Below are positions 26,999 to 35,666 of a stretch of 64,000 bases of DNA, piece after piece. The notes below the pieces were generated by a model that saw only the letters and a program-made list of their open reading frames with translations, ran no database searches and was not told where the DNA came from. Each line of letters starts with the position of its first letter. The first letter of the stretch is position 1. The position numbers and the translations under genes are program-made. The DNA comes from Synergistales bacterium (GTDB lineage: Bacteria > Synergistota > Synergistia > Synergistales > Aminobacteriaceae). The stretch covers positions 1 to 64,000 of the forward strand of contig BNVH01000005.1 in NCBI GenBank assembly GCA_025997955.1, written 5' to 3'.

Positions 26999-27967
26999 AT
27001 GGATATTACAGACGCTATTAAGATTTTGATGATCGGGACCAGCAGAGCGGGGAAAACCACCTATATGGCCGGGGCGTTTCACGCCCTGCATAGTTCTGGA
27101 GTGCAGGGTTTCCGTCTGGACGCGGACGACGACACGCAAAAATGGCTGAATACGCTATACGAAGGTATAAAAAACGGGCATTATCCAAGCATGACTAGCA
27201 AGCGTGAAGCCTACAACATGGCGCTCAAGTATCATGGTCGGGAGATATTGGAGTTTGTTTCGATAGCCGTTACTCCGGAAATGTTGTTGAAAGAGTACAA
27301 CAGATACATGGAGAAACGCTGGATGGAAGATGAGAGCAATAACAACTGGCAGCTGCCAGACCGCGTACCCTACTATCCGATGGACTTCCCCACCCTGAAC
27401 CGGGACGTGATGCGGTCAGAGTTTCCTTTCTCCCAGTTGAGACTTGGTAAGCGGCTGTATATCGAAAAGACAGAAGAAGACCGTAAGCGGTTCGATGACT
27501 TCTTGAACGGCTTGCGCGTTGGCGAGGATCGCAATAAGGGACTCTCTTTTTGTTCCAATTTGGGTAAAGACGCGCTGGCGGAAGACAAGTTCAACTGCGT
27601 CACCTGCGAGGACGGCGAAAGCGACCGGTGGGAGAATTTTATCTCGCCACCTCCCCCTCCACAGGAGACGAACAACGAAACCGCGATCGGGCAAGACGCT
27701 CTTGCAATAGGCGCAGCCAAGCAAGCGAGTACAAAGTCGAAACCGCTTAACTGGTGTGGTCTTAGTGACGACGAGCTAGAGGCTGCTAAGCAGGAGATGA
27801 GTGGCGGCGGAGTTCGGGTTTCGGAGAAGAAGAAAAATGGTCTTCTGGATGGTTTTCTGGGAAGAATGTTTAGCACATCCGAGCAGGAGGTTGAAAAAGC
27901 TTTATCTGAAAAGTGCGCGAGATGTCCGTATCACCCTGCAAATCAACAAAAAACCTACAAAGCGTAA
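26999..27967 (+). CDS. P-loop NTPase-like protein, GTPase-like N-terminus with atypical C-terminus
   Basis: 322 aa from the ATG at 26999 (AAAGGGGG just upstream; an in-frame ATG at 26945 adds 18 unlikely residues). Walker A GTSRAGKTT at residues 13-21, and the following GAFHALHSS and GFRLDADDDTQKWL resemble the opening of bacterial paired-GTPase (DO-GTPase) families found in conflict-type operons. The expected G3/Walker B motif (D.RGG after a strand) is not visible after KYHGREILEFV, so the domain may be incomplete or recombined. The rest is unfamiliar: CVTCEDGES and a final CARCPYH suggest metal-binding cysteine pairs, with a run of five prolines near residue 218. It is 18 bases upstream of the dynamin-like gene. 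Confidence 0.6.
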   Translation: MDITDAIKILMIGTSRAGKTTYMAGAFHALHSSGVQGFRLDADDDTQKWLNTLYEGIKNGHYPSMTSKREAYNMALKYHGREILEFVSIAVTPEMLLKEYNRYMEKRWMEDESNNNWQLPDRVPYYPMDFPTLNRDVMRSEFPFSQLRLGKRLYIEKTEEDRKRFDDFLNGLRVGEDRNKGLSFCSNLGKDALAEDKFNCVTCEDGESDRWENFISPPPPPQETNNETAIGQDALAIGAAKQASTKSKPLNWCGLSDDELEAAKQEMSGGGVRVSEKKKNGLLDGFLGRMFSTSEQEVEKALSEKCARCPYHPANQQKTYKA

Positions 27968-27985
27968 CTTTGAGGAGGGTTAAAG

Positions 27986-28213
27986 TTGGATACGAATTTC
28001 GGCAAGAAGAAGGCGGCTCTTTCGGCTTTTTTGGACAAATGCGCGGCGTTTACGGAACAGAACGGCTACGCGGAGCAGCGCGCGAAGCTGCTGGAGGCGA
28101 AAAAGACTCTGACGGAGAGGAAGATCGCGGTTGTTGTCATTGGTGAGGCAAAACGCGGCAAATCCACGCTGATAACGGCGCTGACGGAAGAGGTGGGGCT
28201 TTTTCCTATTTAA
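27986..28213 (+). CDS. dynamin-like GTPase, N-terminal piece (separated by a frameshift)
   Basis: 75 aa from a TTG with a strong GAGGAGGG site. A helical bundle start is followed by KIAVVVIGEAKRGKSTLITAL, the G1/P-loop of dynamin-like and IniA-like GTPases (GEAKRGKS at 53-60). The frame hits TAA at 28211-28213. One extra T within 28209-28211 accounts for this: dropping it gives ...FPINIDITTCVVTTVTYGE, exactly the switch-I region expected, continuous with the next ORF. The whole gene would be about 615 codons. Confidence 0.75.
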   Translation: MDTNFGKKKAALSAFLDKCAAFTEQNGYAEQRAKLLEAKKTLTERKIAVVVIGEAKRGKSTLITALTEEVGLFPI

Positions 28214-28235
28214 TATCGATATTACGACCTGCGTC

Positions 28236-29834
28236 GTGACCACCGTGACATACGGCGAGACGGAGCGTATCATCGTGACTTTTATGGACGGCAGCGTAAA
28301 ACAAATCACCCGCGCCGAAATCGCCGAGTACGCCGACGAGAGCAACAACAAGAACAACGCGAAGGAGGTCAAGTGGATTGAGGTAGAGACGCCGAACTCA
28401 AAACTGCGGGATGGTCTGGTTTACGTGGATACGCCCGGCATCGGCAGCCTGAATCCGCTGCACACGGAAGCGACGCTGGCGTTTCTGCCAAGGGCGGACG
28501 TGGCGCTTTTCGTCAGCGACGCCACAGTGCCGTTGACCGAGACGGAATTGAATTTTTTGCGCAGCGTCCGGCGATTTTGCCAAAACTTTATCTTCCTGCT
28601 GACAAAGGTGGACGCACGGGCGGAATACGAGCGGATTTTGGAGGCAAACCGCAAAAAAATCGCCGAGTACACGGACATTCAAGGCGACAAGATCCTTTAC
28701 ATCCCAGTGGCCGCCGAAATCAAACTTGCCGGCGTCAAAGAAGGGGACGAGGAGCTGATCGCTTCCAGCAACATCGAACTCCTGGAAGAAACGCTGTGGA
28801 ACGCGGTTGAGGAAAACCGGGAAAATATCATTTTTGACTCGGCGCTGCGCGCTATTGAGGAAATGCTGGGTTTCGTCAGCGAGCAGCTGCGGATGCGCGC
28901 CGTCGCTTTGAGCAGCGATAAAGACGCGCAGGACAAACTGCGGGATGAATTGCAACAGAAGCGGGACAAACTGACGGATTTGCGGCAGGACACAGCCGAC
29001 TGGCTGCTGGTTATAAACGACTCCAAAGTAAGCCTGAGCAACGACGTGCAGGAGATTATCAGCAACTTACAGACAAACGCGCAAGGAAAGCTGGCGGAAA
29101 TGCTGCGCAGCGCAAGCACGCCGACACCAGGGGATGTTTTGAACGCCATCACGTTGATGGTGGCGAACACCCATGCCAGTCTGATGGATTGCGTGGGCGC
29201 GAGCGTTGAAAATTGTATTGATAGGCTTGAAAGGACGACCGAGTTGAACTTGCGTAACGGAGTTTCCTTTCAGGGTTTCAGAGAGGCGGGAACTCCTGAG
29301 TTTCATAGCAAAGTTGGCGTGATAGACAAAGCGCTGCATGTGGGACGGAACGTAATGATGAACTCCGCCGGCGGCGCGACCGTGGGCAGTATTTTTGGAG
29401 GCTTGGTAGGCGGGTTCTTTGGCAGCGTTGTGCCTGGGCCTGGTACGCTCGGAGGCGCCTTGGTGGGCGCGAAGTTGGGCGCGGCCACGGGGGGAGCGGT
29501 GGGCTGGGTGTGGGGCCTCGTAAAGGGTATTAGAACAAACGAGGCGGAGGACATGCTTAACCTCCAGACTGCCGCCAATAACTACATAAACGCCACAGTC
29601 CACGCCTGGCAGAACGACTTTCGCAGGTCCGTATCCGACATCTACAACAGCTTGAGGGATAACCTCCGAAGCGGGCTTAAGCAGTTGGAAGGCTATTTAC
29701 AAAACGAGGCGGCCAGTCTTGCCGACGCTATTCGTCAGGATGCTGATACGCACGCCAAGGCGGTTATCAAGTACAAAGCGGTCAGGACGGACTTTGGCCG
29801 TCTTGACGAGAACTATCGGAATTTACTCGGATAG
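28236..29834 (+). CDS. dynamin-like GTPase, main part (missing its P-loop because of an upstream frameshift)
   Basis: 532 aa from a GTG at 28236 that has no ribosome site of its own. It holds the rest of the G domain: G3 DTPGIG (65-70) and G4 TKVD (123-126), then a long helical stalk, and a glycine-zipper hydrophobic stretch at about 375-428 (GGLVGGFFG, GGALVGAKLG) like the membrane paddle of bacterial dynamin-like proteins. Such proteins remodel or guard membranes using GTP. Without the P-loop encoded upstream it could not bind GTP, so either the frame is restored or the gene is dead. An Hsp70-like gene follows 73 bases later. Confidence 0.8.
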   Translation: MTTVTYGETERIIVTFMDGSVKQITRAEIAEYADESNNKNNAKEVKWIEVETPNSKLRDGLVYVDTPGIGSLNPLHTEATLAFLPRADVALFVSDATVPLTETELNFLRSVRRFCQNFIFLLTKVDARAEYERILEANRKKIAEYTDIQGDKILYIPVAAEIKLAGVKEGDEELIASSNIELLEETLWNAVEENRENIIFDSALRAIEEMLGFVSEQLRMRAVALSSDKDAQDKLRDELQQKRDKLTDLRQDTADWLLVINDSKVSLSNDVQEIISNLQTNAQGKLAEMLRSASTPTPGDVLNAITLMVANTHASLMDCVGASVENCIDRLERTTELNLRNGVSFQGFREAGTPEFHSKVGVIDKALHVGRNVMMNSAGGATVGSIFGGLVGGFFGSVVPGPGTLGGALVGAKLGAATGGAVGWVWGLVKGIRTNEAEDMLNLQTAANNYINATVHAWQNDFRRSVSDIYNSLRDNLRSGLKQLEGYLQNEAASLADAIRQDADTHAKAVIKYKAVRTDFGRLDENYRNLLG

Positions 29835-29907
29835 AGGCGAGTGGTATTGAACATGGCCACGGACCTTCGGCGCTTTGTGTTGTTTTATACGTAAAGGAGG
29901 TTTCGCC

Positions 29908-31017
29908 GTGATACTGTCTATCGATATTGGCACGTCCCATTCAAGCGCCGCCACCCTGCGGAACGGCAACCCGGAGGCCATAGTGCCCCAGAGTGAGAAC
30001 AGCGCGTCCGTACCCAGCGCGGTGTTTGTGGAGGAAAACGGCAATTTGCTGATTGGCTCGAAGGCAATTCACAGACGCAACAGCGCTCCGTCAAATTTTA
30101 TCGAGAACTTCAAGCTGCATTTTTTACGGGACGAGGAAGAGACCATAAACGGCATTCCTTATTCCATGGACCAGTTTTACGCTGAGTTTTACCGTTTCTT
30201 TCGGGACAGCGCAAAAAGCAATGGGATCGTTGTGGACAAAGTCACCATCACCCATCCCGCTCAACTTTCCGAAGAGAAACAGCTTGCGCTGCGGAAGATC
30301 GCGCAAGAGGTTTTTAATCTTCCGAATTCGGACATCACACTGATGGACGAGCCAGCTGCCGCCATGAATACTTTTCTAAAAGACCGCGTCAAAAAAGGCG
30401 ACGTGGTGATGGTGTACGACTTTGGCGGCGGAACGCTGGATTTGACCTTGGCGGAGGTTACTTACTCCGGCCTGAAGATTCTTGGGTCTGAAAAGGAGGA
30501 TTTGGGCGGCGTGGTATTCGACAGGCTCATTATTGCGGACGCTGAGCAAAACGGCGGCGTGGATAAAGAGGCGCTGGAAAACGCTATAGTCCGAAATATG
30601 CTTGTCGAGGAAGCGGTGAAGGCAAAACACGCGCTCTCTGTCAGTCATTTCTACGATATGCAACTGCCTTCGAAGGACTATGCCCCTAAAGAGCATCGGC
30701 TTACGCGAGAGCGTTTTAATGAGCTGATCGAACCCTACCTCAAAAAAAGCGACGCTCTGGTGGAGCGACTTTTAAGCAAAACCGAACGCGCGAAGGATGA
30801 CGTCGCGAAAGTGTTGTGCGTCGGTGGAAGCACGCGTGTACCGCTGGTTGTGTCAAAACTCGAAAACATGTTTAAAGATAAACTACTGATGGCGGCGAAC
30901 CCGGAACTGGCCGTCTGCTTGGGTGGAGCGATGCGCCCTGTTGGCGCCCTTGAGAAAGATCCTAGGCTTCGATATTCCCTCTTTCACTATCTCAAACCTG
31001 TGGAAAGGGGGGAATAA
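29908..31017 (+). CDS. Hsp70/actin-fold ATPase, nucleotide-binding domain only
   Basis: 369 aa from the GTG at 29908, seven bases after AAGGAGG. Phosphate 1 motif SIDIGTSHSS (about residue 4), LMDEPAAAMNTF, phosphate 2 motif YDFGGGTLDL (about 170) and the adenosine motif CVGGSTRVPLV (about 308) are all present, so ATP binding is likely intact. It stops where a DnaK substrate-binding domain would begin, so it is not a general chaperone; short Hsp70s of this type accompany GTPases in uncharacterised operons. The stop overlaps the next ATG (TAATG), so it is coupled to the zincin-like gene. Confidence 0.85.
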   Translation: MILSIDIGTSHSSAATLRNGNPEAIVPQSENSASVPSAVFVEENGNLLIGSKAIHRRNSAPSNFIENFKLHFLRDEEETINGIPYSMDQFYAEFYRFFRDSAKSNGIVVDKVTITHPAQLSEEKQLALRKIAQEVFNLPNSDITLMDEPAAAMNTFLKDRVKKGDVVMVYDFGGGTLDLTLAEVTYSGLKILGSEKEDLGGVVFDRLIIADAEQNGGVDKEALENAIVRNMLVEEAVKAKHALSVSHFYDMQLPSKDYAPKEHRLTRERFNELIEPYLKKSDALVERLLSKTERAKDDVAKVLCVGGSTRVPLVVSKLENMFKDKLLMAANPELAVCLGGAMRPVGALEKDPRLRYSLFHYLKPVERGE

Positions 31018-31904
31018 TGATGGCTGATTTGATTGACTTCAACGGTTTGCGTGATTTGAACGGGGATGGAATTATTGACGAGCTGGATTTTGAAATTGCC
31101 AACTCAATACTGGACGGCGGCATAACCGAACAAGACTTTGCGTTGGCCGCGACGTTTTCGGACGCGGATGTAGACGTCAACGCAGACACAAACGTGGACG
31201 CGGATATAGCTGCTGGCGTAAATGCGGACATAGGCGTCGATATAGGCGCGGACTTAGACGCTTCCGCCGGGTTTCAGAATATCAGTTTCGGATCAAGCAA
31301 GCTTTCGCCGCGTTCTTGGGATGATGGCGTGTCCTATTCCGAAATCACTCCCGACGCGATGGAGTCCATGTTCAGTTCTATCATGGAGATGTTCGGCGAC
31401 TACAACGTTAATGTTTACAGGCAAAATGGCATAGAGAACGCACTGGCGACGATGGGGGACAGTGTGAATTTCGTTTACGATCCTAATTTCCTTTGGTCAG
31501 TGGGGCAGCAACACGGCCCGGACGCAATCACCGGACTGGCGGCTCACGAGGTAGGGCATCGCATCGTTGAGGATGCGCTAGGCGAAAGCCATGACGTGTC
31601 CTCGTGGCATCACGAGCTGTGTTCGGATTTTGTGTCCGGAATCGTCAGCGAACTGCAAGGGGTTGACCATAACGTCATGCACAATATGTTCGCCGACAGC
31701 AACTTTTCTCCCGCCTCTCCAAGCCACCCCAACGGAGGCTTGCGCGCGGAGGCATATGACATGGGGGTCGGATGGGCGCGCAATCACAGCAACGAAGCGT
31801 TCATGGAGTTCTTACTTGAAGATAGCGGCGGGTTAGCGAGTCTGTTCGAGAGCAACATCATCAAGCGGTTCCCAAGCGACTTTGACGAGTATCTTAGCTT
31901 ATAG
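31017..31904 (+). CDS. EF-hand / Asp-repeat protein with a HEXXH zinc-metallopeptidase-like domain
   Basis: 295 aa. Residues 13-24 (DLNGDGIIDELD) form a canonical EF-hand/dockerin-type calcium loop. Residues about 48-85 are an Asp-rich irregular repeat of D-V-D, N-A-D and G-A-D units. The C-terminal half has HEVGH at 177-181 and HELCSDF at 199-205, where E200 or D204 could be the third zinc ligand, as in gluzincin-type peptidases. No signal peptide is visible, so it may act in the cytosol or leave by another route. The overlap with the Hsp70 gene suggests they work together. Enzymatic activity is inferred, not shown. Confidence 0.7.
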   Translation: MMADLIDFNGLRDLNGDGIIDELDFEIANSILDGGITEQDFALAATFSDADVDVNADTNVDADIAAGVNADIGVDIGADLDASAGFQNISFGSSKLSPRSWDDGVSYSEITPDAMESMFSSIMEMFGDYNVNVYRQNGIENALATMGDSVNFVYDPNFLWSVGQQHGPDAITGLAAHEVGHRIVEDALGESHDVSSWHHELCSDFVSGIVSELQGVDHNVMHNMFADSNFSPASPSHPNGGLRAEAYDMGVGWARNHSNEAFMEFLLEDSGGLASLFESNIIKRFPSDFDEYLSL

Positions 31905-31938
31905 CTCAAACTTGCTTGTAACTTGAGATCAATGCAAA

Positions 31939-31959
31939 CGGGCGACCTTGGGCCGCCCG
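31939..31959 (-). terminator. weak intrinsic terminator of the glycerate kinase transcript
   Basis: CGGGCG (31939-31944) pairs with CGCCCG (31954-31959) around nine bases; on the minus strand only three T follow. It lies just past the glycerate kinase stop and between two convergent genes. Confidence 0.4.
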
Positions 31960-31968
31960 CCGTCGCCG

Positions 31969-33219
31969 TCACTCCACCGCCAAAATCATCAAATCATTGA
32001 CGTTTGTCCCAGTAGGCCCTGTGACAAAAAGCCCGTCTACGGCCTTCAGCGCGTGATAGGCGTCGTTGTCGTCGAGCATGGCCTGCGCTTTTAGTCCCTT
32101 CTTTTTCAGAGATTCGGCGGTTAGCCCATCGGCGACTCCTCCGGCGGCGTCCGTGGGGCCGTCCGTGCCGTCAGAACCGGCCGCTATAAAGGCCACGCCG
32201 TCTAAGCCCTTTATTCCAAGAGATGCCGCAAGAGCCATCTCCTGACAGCGTCCCCCTTTGCCCTTGCCCCTGAGCTTCACTACCGTCTCGCCTCCAGCTA
32301 TGAAAGCGACGGGGCGAACGCGGTTTGCCCTATCCTTTACGGCTTCGCGCGCTACGGCGGCGAAGAACGCCCCGGCGCTTGCCGCTTCACAGTCGAGCGT
32401 CGTCGTCAAAAGCGTCACGTCAAAGCCCCGCTCAGCCAAGAGCTTCCGAGCCGATTCGCAAAGCACTGGGACTGAGCCCGTTATCTGCGTTGTGACGTTC
32501 GAGAGCTCCTTGGGCGTCTCGTCGCGCAGTTTTGATGTTATGGACGGCGCGAGTTTCAGTTTGTATTTTTCGACTATTGAGAGGGCGTCCTCCGCTGTGG
32601 CCGTGTCCGGGGCGGCGGGGCCCGAGGCTATGCTGTCAAGTCTATCGCCTAAGACGTCCGACAAGACTACGGCGCGAACTTGGGCCGGGGCGGCGCTTTG
32701 CGCGAAGCGTCCGCCCTTGACGGACGACACGCGCTTTCTGAGCGTGTTTATCTCCACTATGTCCGCTCCGCAGGCCAAGAGCTGTGACGTCATATCGGCT
32801 AAGTCGGACAATGTAACGCCGCTCGCCGGGAGCTCAAGCAGCGCCGAACCGCCGCCTGAGACCAAAAACAGAACCGTGTCTTTGTCGGTGAGACCCTTTA
32901 TTAAAGACAGCGCGCGAGCTGTGGCGTCGAGGTTGCGCTGTTCTAAGACCGGATGCGCCGCCTCGAAAATTTCAAGTTTTCCTATCGCCCCCATAGAGTG
33001 CCCATCTTTTGTGATAACGCAACCGCGCGAGACGCGAGAAGCTAAGATCTCGTGAGCCGCGTTTGCCATGCGCCAAGCCGCTTTGCCTATGGCTATGAGG
33101 ACTACCTCACCGTCTTTGGGAATCGGTAAATCCGTGAGGGCTTCCTTTACGGTTCTTTCGGGCAAAACGGTCTCTATGGCCTGACGCGCCACGGATACGA
33201 GCGTATCACGAACTGACAT
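31969..33219 (-). CDS. glycerate 2-kinase (GckA/MOFRL family)
   Basis: Phosphorylates D-glycerate to 2-phosphoglycerate; older annotations call this family hydroxypyruvate reductase TtuD. 416 aa from the ATG at 33219, about seven bases after AAGGGG. Signatures: AIGKAAWRMA (about 45), AAHPVLEQRNLDA, VSGGGSALLELP (about 120), ASGPAAPD, then the MOFRL domain with GGRCQEMALAAS and AAGSDGTDGPTDAAGG. It fits with serine/glycerate catabolism elsewhere in the window. Last gene of the minus-strand run from tRNA-Leu. Confidence 0.88.
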   Translation of the reverse strand: MSVRDTLVSVARQAIETVLPERTVKEALTDLPIPKDGEVVLIAIGKAAWRMANAAHEILASRVSRGCVITKDGHSMGAIGKLEIFEAAHPVLEQRNLDATARALSLIKGLTDKDTVLFLVSGGGSALLELPASGVTLSDLADMTSQLLACGADIVEINTLRKRVSSVKGGRFAQSAAPAQVRAVVLSDVLGDRLDSIASGPAAPDTATAEDALSIVEKYKLKLAPSITSKLRDETPKELSNVTTQITGSVPVLCESARKLLAERGFDVTLLTTTLDCEAASAGAFFAAVAREAVKDRANRVRPVAFIAGGETVVKLRGKGKGGRCQEMALAASLGIKGLDGVAFIAAGSDGTDGPTDAAGGVADGLTAESLKKKGLKAQAMLDDNDAYHALKAVDGLFVTGPTGTNVNDLMILAVE

Positions 33220-33258
33220 AACAACCACCCCTTGATTTATTGTTTTTAACTATTGTTT

Positions 33259-34842
33259 TTAATGATTTTTATTGCTCAATATAATATAATTGGCGTCGTC
33301 GTAGACGTTGGATATACCGCCGCCGAGAGAGCGGAGTATCTCGCTCTCCTGAGTGAGAATCAAAAAAACGCGCGGCGCTGATCCCCAGGTCTTGCTCAAA
33401 GCCCTTTCGTCAAGAGACTTTCTCTTCGCGACGCCATTCAGAGAACCAGCTTTAAACAAAAGAGATTCCTTTGCCGTGTAAAAATAAAGCGAAGGTCTGT
33501 TTATGCCGTATTGTATAATTTTATCTCCCGCTTTCACCTCGTTTTTCAGCCACAGCGCCCCGGGTCTTATCGACGAAGTCTCCGCGAACAAATCGAAGAC
33601 CCCGGCCAAAGGCAAGAGCGAGGTAAGCGCGGCTACGCCGATATGCAGCATCATTTTGCGCATGACTTGCTTGTGCACGCAGCGCAACCCCAACGCTACA
33701 AAAAAACAATCGACCCCCACCCAGGGCAAAAGCGACAAAAGCGTGCCGCGCAGCGGCGCCACGCTAAAATAAAAGTAGGGCAAGACCGCTATAACAAAAA
33801 GCGCAAAAAAGGCGCACTCCCATACCATCATTCTTCTCGCGGCCCTTTCGTCGTTTTCTTCTATGATTTTAGCTATAGACAGAGCGGAGAGAACGGCGAG
33901 AGCGGGGATAACGGCCGTCATAAGAAAGGCGTCGCCCGAAAACAACCCAAAAAAAGAAAAAACGGCCGCCCATATAACGAGAAGCAAGCCGTTACTTTCG
34001 CCGTCTTGGATGTCGCGCCAATTCACGGGCAGCGCGTTCTTCGCGGCGTAGAACGCTATACCGCACCAAGGAAACGCGCCGAACGCCAGAAATAAAAGAG
34101 AGTCCAAAAACGCGTTGAACGCGACGCCGCTTGGGATATATCGAATAAGCTCCAACTGAGCGGGGCTGCTTATATACATGAGCAGGAGGTAGCCGTCCGC
34201 AAGGAGAATCGTGGCCAAAATGCCGGGCCAATAAAAGAGCGCGGCCGCGAGACGAGACCATTCGCCAGCGGCGTAGGCATACACGAGAAAAGAAAGCCAA
34301 GGCAAAAGAAGTCCGGTCGGACCGCAGACGATAAACCCCAGACCTGACGCGACGTGAGTGAGCAAAAAAAACCGATTGTCGGACGAGCCGTAAATGAAGC
34401 CGGCAAGCGCGCATGTAACAAGAAGTGAATAAAGCGTGTAGGGGGAAGCTATTTGGGACGCCGCATAAGACAGGAGAGCGGAGCCGGTCAAGATGACCGC
34501 AAAGTTAGCCACTCTCTCGCTTGTCAACTTTCGCGTTATAAACCAAACGCAAAGCGCCATGCCAAGCCCGCCGAGCGCCGGGAGCGCGCGAACCGCAATC
34601 TCAGACCATCCTAAAACCTTAAGGGATAGCGCGGAAAGCCACCAAAAACCCATAGACTTGCCCATATAGAAAAAATCCCCGACGCGAGGGATAAACCAAT
34701 CGTGCCGCGTCGCCATATTCAAGGCGACAGACGCGTTTAGCCCTTCTATTGGGTCGAGCAAGCCGTGATCTCCAATGCCGCGAAAAAACAAAAATAACAG
34801 GGCGGCAAAAACCCAAAGGGCGGCTTTACGCGTAGGGCGCAA
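33259..34842 (-). CDS. GT39-type (ArnT/PMT-like) membrane glycosyltransferase
   Basis: 527 aa with roughly 11 TM helices and a C-terminal globular part. The first periplasmic loop has the catalytic signature HGLLDPIEG (about residue 26) followed by RHDWFIPRVGDFFYMGKSMGF, as in lipid-linked sugar transferases that modify lipid A or proteins. It would use a polyprenyl-phosphate sugar on the outer face of the inner membrane. It starts with TTG 2 bases after the yqeY stop (AAAGGG site inside yqeY), so it is coupled to it. Confidence 0.8.
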   Translation of the reverse strand: MRPTRKAALWVFAALLFLFFRGIGDHGLLDPIEGLNASVALNMATRHDWFIPRVGDFFYMGKSMGFWWLSALSLKVLGWSEIAVRALPALGGLGMALCVWFITRKLTSERVANFAVILTGSALLSYAASQIASPYTLYSLLVTCALAGFIYGSSDNRFFLLTHVASGLGFIVCGPTGLLLPWLSFLVYAYAAGEWSRLAAALFYWPGILATILLADGYLLLMYISSPAQLELIRYIPSGVAFNAFLDSLLFLAFGAFPWCGIAFYAAKNALPVNWRDIQDGESNGLLLVIWAAVFSFFGLFSGDAFLMTAVIPALAVLSALSIAKIIEENDERAARRMMVWECAFFALFVIAVLPYFYFSVAPLRGTLLSLLPWVGVDCFFVALGLRCVHKQVMRKMMLHIGVAALTSLLPLAGVFDLFAETSSIRPGALWLKNEVKAGDKIIQYGINRPSLYFYTAKESLLFKAGSLNGVAKRKSLDERALSKTWGSAPRVFLILTQESEILRSLGGGISNVYDDANYIILSNKNH

Positions 34843-34844
34843 AA

Positions 34845-35303
34845 TTACCCTTTTGCCGACAAAAACGCCGCGACCTTTTCCTTGACCCGCTTGCCGTCCG
34901 CCCGTCCGGCTGTCATAGGCATAAGCGCGGACATCAGCTTGCCCATGTCCTTGACCGACGCGGCGCCCGACTTGACGGCGGCCTCTTGCAGCATAGCGTC
35001 AAGCTCTGAGTCGCTGAGCTGCGCCGGAAGATACTCCTCGAGCAGCGGGATTTCGTCCAACTCCTCTTGCGCGCGGTCGGTAGCGCCACCCGCTTTATAC
35101 TGCTCCGCCGCGTCACGGCGCTGTTTCACCAAACGGCGCACGAGCGCAAGGGCGTCGTCTTCCGTAAGCTCGGAGGATCTGCCTTTGTCGGCCTGCGCCT
35201 TTTGAAACTCGGCTTTCAACATTCGCAAAACGGCCAAACGACGTTCATCACGCGATTTCATGGCGGACAAAAGATCCGCCGAAACTTTCGCGACCAAGCC
35301 CAT
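34845..35303 (-). CDS. GatB/YqeY domain protein
   Basis: 152 aa from the ATG at 35303 (AAAGGGGG upstream). The sequence LLSAMKSRDERRLAVLRMLK, ALVRRLVKQRRDAAEQYK and the C-terminal VKDMGKLMSALM.. G..DGKRVKE pattern are those of YqeY, a helical domain related to the tail of GatB amidotransferase. Its role is probably linked to tRNA but not settled. It very often follows rpsU in bacteria, as here, although a terminator lies between the two. Confidence 0.9.
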   Translation of the reverse strand: MGLVAKVSADLLSAMKSRDERRLAVLRMLKAEFQKAQADKGRSSELTEDDALALVRRLVKQRRDAAEQYKAGGATDRAQEELDEIPLLEEYLPAQLSDSELDAMLQEAAVKSGAASVKDMGKLMSALMPMTAGRADGKRVKEKVAAFLSAKG

Positions 35304-35322
35304 CGCAAAACCCCCTTTCCAC

Positions 35323-35373
35323 AAAAAAGCCTGAAGCACTCGGAAGTTATAAAAAGTCCTCCGAGCGTCAGGC
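35323..35373 (-). terminator. intrinsic terminator after rpsU
   Basis: On the minus strand GCCTGA...CTCGGA pairs with TCCGAG...TCAGGC (outer arms 35368-35373 and 35329-35334), followed by six T (complement of 35323-35328). It lies between rpsU and yqeY, so yqeY expression may depend on read-through. Confidence 0.85.
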
Positions 35374-35426
35374 CCCGAAAATCATACATAAACAGCTGAT
35401 ACAAACCATAAAGCAACGGAGGACAA

Positions 35427-35618
35427 TCAATCTCTGCTTCTGCTACTCTTGCGCTTTCTGGCCGCTTCAGCCCGCTTCAGTTTCTTGGCGTCGCTGGGCT
35501 TTTCATAGTGTTCTCTTCTTCTGGCCTCGCGAAGAGTCCCTACCTTTGAAACTTCACGCTTAAACCTGCGCAGAGCGTCTTCGATAGTCTCTCCTTCCTT
35601 ACGAATGACAGTTGTCAT
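35427..35618 (-). CDS. rpsU: 30S ribosomal protein S21
   Basis: 63 aa, highly basic. ETIEDALRRFKREVSKVGTL and REARRREHYEKPS are the S21 signature; the tail is Lys/Arg/Ser rich. S21 helps initiation on the small subunit. GGAAGGGGGG precedes the ATG. Confidence 0.96.
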   Translation of the reverse strand: MTTVIRKEGETIEDALRRFKREVSKVGTLREARRREHYEKPSDAKKLKRAEAARKRKSSRSRD

Positions 35619-35666
35619 CTGAGTTCCCCCCCTTCCGGGTTTTCGGAAAACCTCTTGTTCAAACGA

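Noticed and set aside
33511..34095. 194-aa plus-strand ORF opposite the GT39 gene
   Set aside because: Lys/Arg/Gln-rich antisense reading of membrane-helix codons.
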